Assembly: GCA_903830945.1 (NCBI GenBank)
Contig: CAIKVT010000013.1
Location: 1-64,000 of the forward strand
DNA length: 64,000 bases
Direction of reading: 5' to 3'
Origin: an uncultured Elusimicrobia bacterium
GTDB taxonomy: Bacteria; Elusimicrobiota; Elusimicrobia; UBA1565; UBA9628
This document shows positions 62,801 through 64,000 of this stretch, one piece after another. Position numbers and translations under genes: made by a program. A model generated the notes under the pieces. It saw only the letters and a program-made list of their open reading frames with translations. It did no database searches and had not been told where the DNA came from. Position 1 is the first letter of the stretch; each line of letters starts with the position of its first letter.

Positions 62801-63314
62801 CCGCCGTGGCGTAATAGCTGTCAGCGATGATGAAGAGAGAATTGCCCATATGGAATGAAAACGCCAGGTTCGTGAAGCCGGCGGGACCGTTCTGCGTCCA
62901 GCCGCCGTTGAAGAGAGCCTGAAAATCCTGTTGTCTCGACAAGGCTTCATCGGCGAGGTTAGGGGCGTGGTGCATCGTGTAGAGTTCATGGTTACCCACG
63001 GCAAAAGCTGAAGGGATGCCTTTGGCGTCCAGGCGATCCGTAAACTCGGTCATGAAATCCGTCAGGTTGGCCGTGCCGCCTCTGTAGGCCGCGTCGCCGC
63101 CGAAGATCACCACTTGGGGGGCGGGGTCCAGGGCGAGGATGCTGTTCATGATGGGGTGGAGAACATCCTTGTCTATGACGACAGCGTTCTCATCGCCTCG
63201 AGTGTCCGCCACCCACGCAAAAGTCTGCGATTGCTCCGCATGCAAGGAAGCCGCCCCGCAGGCGAGCATAAAAGCGAACAAGAATAGCCTAAGAAGGAGT
63301 ACGGGCTTCCGCAT
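59814..63314 (-). CDS. Autotransporter with metallophosphoesterase passenger
   Basis: A 1166-residue type V (autotransporter) protein. After a signal peptide ('MRKPVLLLRLFLFAFMLACG', cut near LHA/EQ) comes a calcineurin-like phosphoesterase domain (residues about 30-310): 'VADTRGDEN', 'VIFGGDAAYRGG', 'AVGNHELY', 'FTHIPAYSP' and 'FAGHQHLYYR' are its five metal-site blocks. A beta-solenoid with short NTITN-type repeats and two autotransporter repeats ('GGTYLGGGIVDI', 'GGTVVNSGTLQVG') follows. The last 280 or so residues form a 12-strand barrel ending 'HHKF'. The start is chosen by the signal peptide; 29 upstream codons are not signal-like. TATAAA about 40 bases upstream is a possible -10. Confidence 0.93.
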   Translation of the reverse strand: MRKPVLLLRLFLFAFMLACGAASLHAEQSQTFAWVADTRGDENAVVIDKDVLHPIMNSILALDPAPQVVIFGGDAAYRGGTANLTDFMTEFTDRLDAKGIPSAFAVGNHELYTMHHAPNLADEALSRQQDFQALFNGGWTQNGPAGFTNLAFSFHMGNSLFIIADSYYATADGSEPAYGINAAQQDWMKGLLKDNTAAHTFVFTHIPAYSPFMPSTEQNMEDTWRTITTSGDAENANASILFAGHQHLYYRTLRDGTYEVLAGTGGAPLGCEDDPTCKPAPVEPGDVVVDDRYNYAVVSIEGREVTVTVLDQFNRSIDRFQYFDVSGVSHAAIVNAAAIAPDPLEQRPTGILAASDNAITNLSSISNVLTGIDAVDDNTIVNSGVIAPMSGGNGIHVYDRNTITNTAAGSITGDSKGLWGIRVNTGNTVENRGVVAVSGTNSIAFLAQGDGNTFINRGTLRASGTDSYAVKFLGTGNAFVNSGVVSGSLWFGAGDNEFTNNGIFNGPGDLYKTGPGALTVRGAASYTGGTYLGGGIVDITQDASLGALASGLYFDGGTLRMSAAVASARSVVLGAGGGTLDAHGQASVFSGVFADGAAVHGVLTIADSVGGGRIVLSGTDNSYTGGTVVNSGTLQVGADDALPTVGALAVYSGGAFDTAGCVQTVGSYSGAGILRVTLQPGANSFHVTNNADLTGGTLAVNLTPQIVHSGDIFIPILYGGRTGTFASIVSPAALSFAPTYDDVSKKVVLTTILVPFVDSAAGDNQAAVANALEPLRGNPTGDAATVLGNLYTLYAPQLRAAFDQIGPVALGSMSGIGMAAAGAQSAALGQRLTALADGSVERGSFASYTVSGTSPYPGTLLAYAGQDISGLGLGGTATDEDADSPWGYYTAGVFTTGRLSEAESGSGTQPGYAFTTAGLTFGADYRLDDHLAAGALAGYLHGYASISSPGSGLVEDDSARLGVYGTGSVENLHASLYLGGALDFYKTRRGIIFGQISRTAEAAPLGKELNTSASASYDIQALAGGTVSPFAGLDYNRLMIGGFMESGADTLNLDVAPQTSQSLKSSLGLRFAKLFADGPRSWKPYLSLGWRHEFEDQGRPIDASLAIGGGSQFSVRTGDFAHDGTLVGAGFLLSWTKQTTAKLVYSGDYRSNFQEHSVEAALHHKF

Positions 63315-63418
63315 TCCCAAACAGCTTCCAATCGTTAATCTGTCGTGTTTATAGGAAAGATTACGCCACTTTGGCCAAGTCGCTGCGCCAACCAATTCCA
63401 CGGAACCTCCCTACCTTC

Positions 63419-63450
63419 CGACTTCGGGCCCCCGAGGGGGCCTGAAGTCG
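63419..63450. other. Strong hairpin upstream of the autotransporter gene
   Basis: A 15-base-pair stem with a single G-T pair (63419-63433 with 63436-63450) and a two-base turn. No T run follows on either strand. It could end the MliC-like transcript, protect an mRNA 5' end, or act in the leader of the autotransporter mRNA. Confidence 0.55.
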
Positions 63451-63510
63451 TTATGATGCAATACACAGAGCCTGTGAAAACGCCATTAGTGCGACGAATT
63501 CCGGCTTTAG

Positions 63511-63657
63511 GCAACGGCCAGCCTAAGCGGCTGGCAGGTCACCGTCGCCGGGAGGATTGACAGCATCTCCTCCGCCTTCAACAACTACCTCAACGATTCC
63601 TTCAGCCTGACCTCCTGGCAGCGCAGATATTCCTCACTTTCGCGCCCTGAGTACTAG
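63511..63657 (+). pseudogene. Orphan C-terminal coding fragment
   Basis: Between stop codons one frame reads as protein: 'LSGWQVTVAGRIDSISSAFN' then 'NYLNDSFSLTSWQRRYSS', ending 'SRPEY'. It has no start codon. It may be the last piece of a lost gene. No family is recognised and chance cannot be excluded. Confidence 0.3.
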
Positions 63658-63701
63658 TCACCTCTATGGGGCCAACCCGGCCCTCATGACGTGTCCCTGC
63701 C

Positions 63702-64000
63702 TCACTTCTGGGCGCGGCAGGTATACTCTTTGCCACCTTCCGTCACCCGAGCGTCGTCTCCCTTGCTCCAGAACTCGAGACCGCTGCCAACGTAACGGGC
63801 ACCCGAAGCCGACAGACCGCGCTTGATGGTGACCTTCCGGCCGGGGAAGGAGAGCTTCACCGCGTCTTCCTTGAGCAGGAAGCGTGCCCGGATGCGGCTG
63901 CCGTCCGGGCACAGGAAGACCGCCGCTATCTCATCGGGTTGCGCGACACAGGCGGCCCGGAGCGAGAAACTCTGCTCCGGGCTCTTCTCCCAGGAGCGCC
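63702..64000 (-). CDS. MliC-like lysozyme-inhibitor domain, 5' end outside window
   Basis: The minus-strand frame is open from the right edge to a TGA at 63704-63702 (99 codons). It reads 'FLCPDGSRIRARFL', 'SASGARYVGSGLEFWSKGDD' and 'EGGKEYTCRAQK', matching the MliC family (membrane-bound inhibitor of C-type lysozyme), whose 'SASGarY' loop enters the lysozyme active site. The two Cys of the family ('LCPDG' and 'YTCRA') are present. Upstream residues 'SFSLRAACVAQ' before the domain show the protein extends past the edge. It likely protects peptidoglycan from host or predator lysozyme. Confidence 0.75.
   Translation of the reverse strand, partial: RSWEKSPEQSFSLRAACVAQPDEIAAVFLCPDGSRIRARFLLKEDAVKLSFPGRKVTIKRGLSASGARYVGSGLEFWSKGDDARVTEGGKEYTCRAQK

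Larger units (their letters stand above)
63315..63701. other. Intergenic region before the autotransporter gene
   Basis: No intact gene is seen. It holds the autotransporter upstream region, a 15-base-pair hairpin (63419-63450) and an orphan reading frame (63511-63657), both listed separately. Confidence 0.6.

Noticed and set aside
63664-63912. 82-codon minus-strand frame near the right edge
   Set aside because: Wrong frame of the MliC-like gene, whose true frame is open to the edge.
1-64000. Search for tRNA, rRNA, CRISPR arrays, insertion sequences, phage genes and replication origin
   Set aside because: No cloverleaf-like sequence, regularly spaced repeats, transposase or integrase motif, or DnaA-box cluster was noticed by eye.

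Overview
The window is a GC-rich stretch of a bacterial chromosome, densely packed with genes on both strands. I see no tRNA, rRNA, CRISPR array, insertion sequence or phage gene. Lipoprotein signals, LolA-like carriers, outer-membrane beta-barrels, an autotransporter and a periplasmic alpha-2-macroglobulin show a two-membrane (Gram-negative type) cell. The mix of genes recalls Elusimicrobiota or a similar deep-branching free-living phylum; that is an impression, not a proof.

Layout. 1-7.5 kb: end of a clostripain-type protease, a class V aminotransferase, a secreted plant-type alpha-amylase, a cyclophilin lipoprotein, a DUF1646 transporter, and a tight operon of a MurC-like ligase with two TRL-like small exported proteins. 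7.5-13.3 kb: fabH, a beta-CASP metallo-hydrolase, a Dcp-like M3 peptidase and a small membrane protein. 13.3-16.5 kb: hom-thrC-thrB, with lysC at 22 kb, giving much of the threonine pathway from aspartate. 16.6-21.8 kb: ABC module 1 (ATPase, MacB/LolE-type permease, LolA-like carrier, beta-barrel) plus a GNAT enzyme, followed by a broken ELWxxDGT-repeat fragment. 23-27 kb: a HEAT-repeat protein with a perfect consensus promoter, a papain-like protease and glgC. 27-38.6 kb: a 1992-residue alpha-2-macroglobulin, a cytidylate-kinase-like protein, a POT peptide transporter, a Lys-rich exported protein, an amidinotransferase-fold protein lacking its cysteine, and a large protein of unknown function. 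38.6-48.2 kb: a long + strand run, much of it joined by 4-base stop/start overlaps (response regulator, CbiX-like protein, thyX, adaptor-like protein, phoH, ybeY, GT-C protein, dGTPase, unknown membrane protein). 48.3-49.6 kb: an HD-GYP protein with a signal sequence. 49.8-53.7 kb: ABC module 2 (YtkA-like protein, beta-barrel, FMN-bind-like protein, permease, ATPase). 53.7-57.1 kb: a more AT-rich patch with a Cache-domain protein, an unknown exported protein and a GT39-like membrane enzyme. 57.2-64 kb: a PPC-domain protein and OPT transporter, a large autotransporter with a metallophosphoesterase passenger, and the 3' part of an MliC-like lysozyme-inhibitor gene that runs off the right edge.

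Themes. Two independent ABC modules each combine an FtsX/MacB-type transporter with a small exported protein and an outer-membrane barrel; they look like envelope export or lipid/lipoprotein transfer machines. Much of the rest is envelope and extracellular protein biology: proteases, a protease trap, a lysozyme inhibitor, an autotransporter and a peptide importer. Several genes have a -10-like hexamer exactly six bases before the ATG and no Shine-Dalgarno sequence, which suggests leaderless mRNAs.
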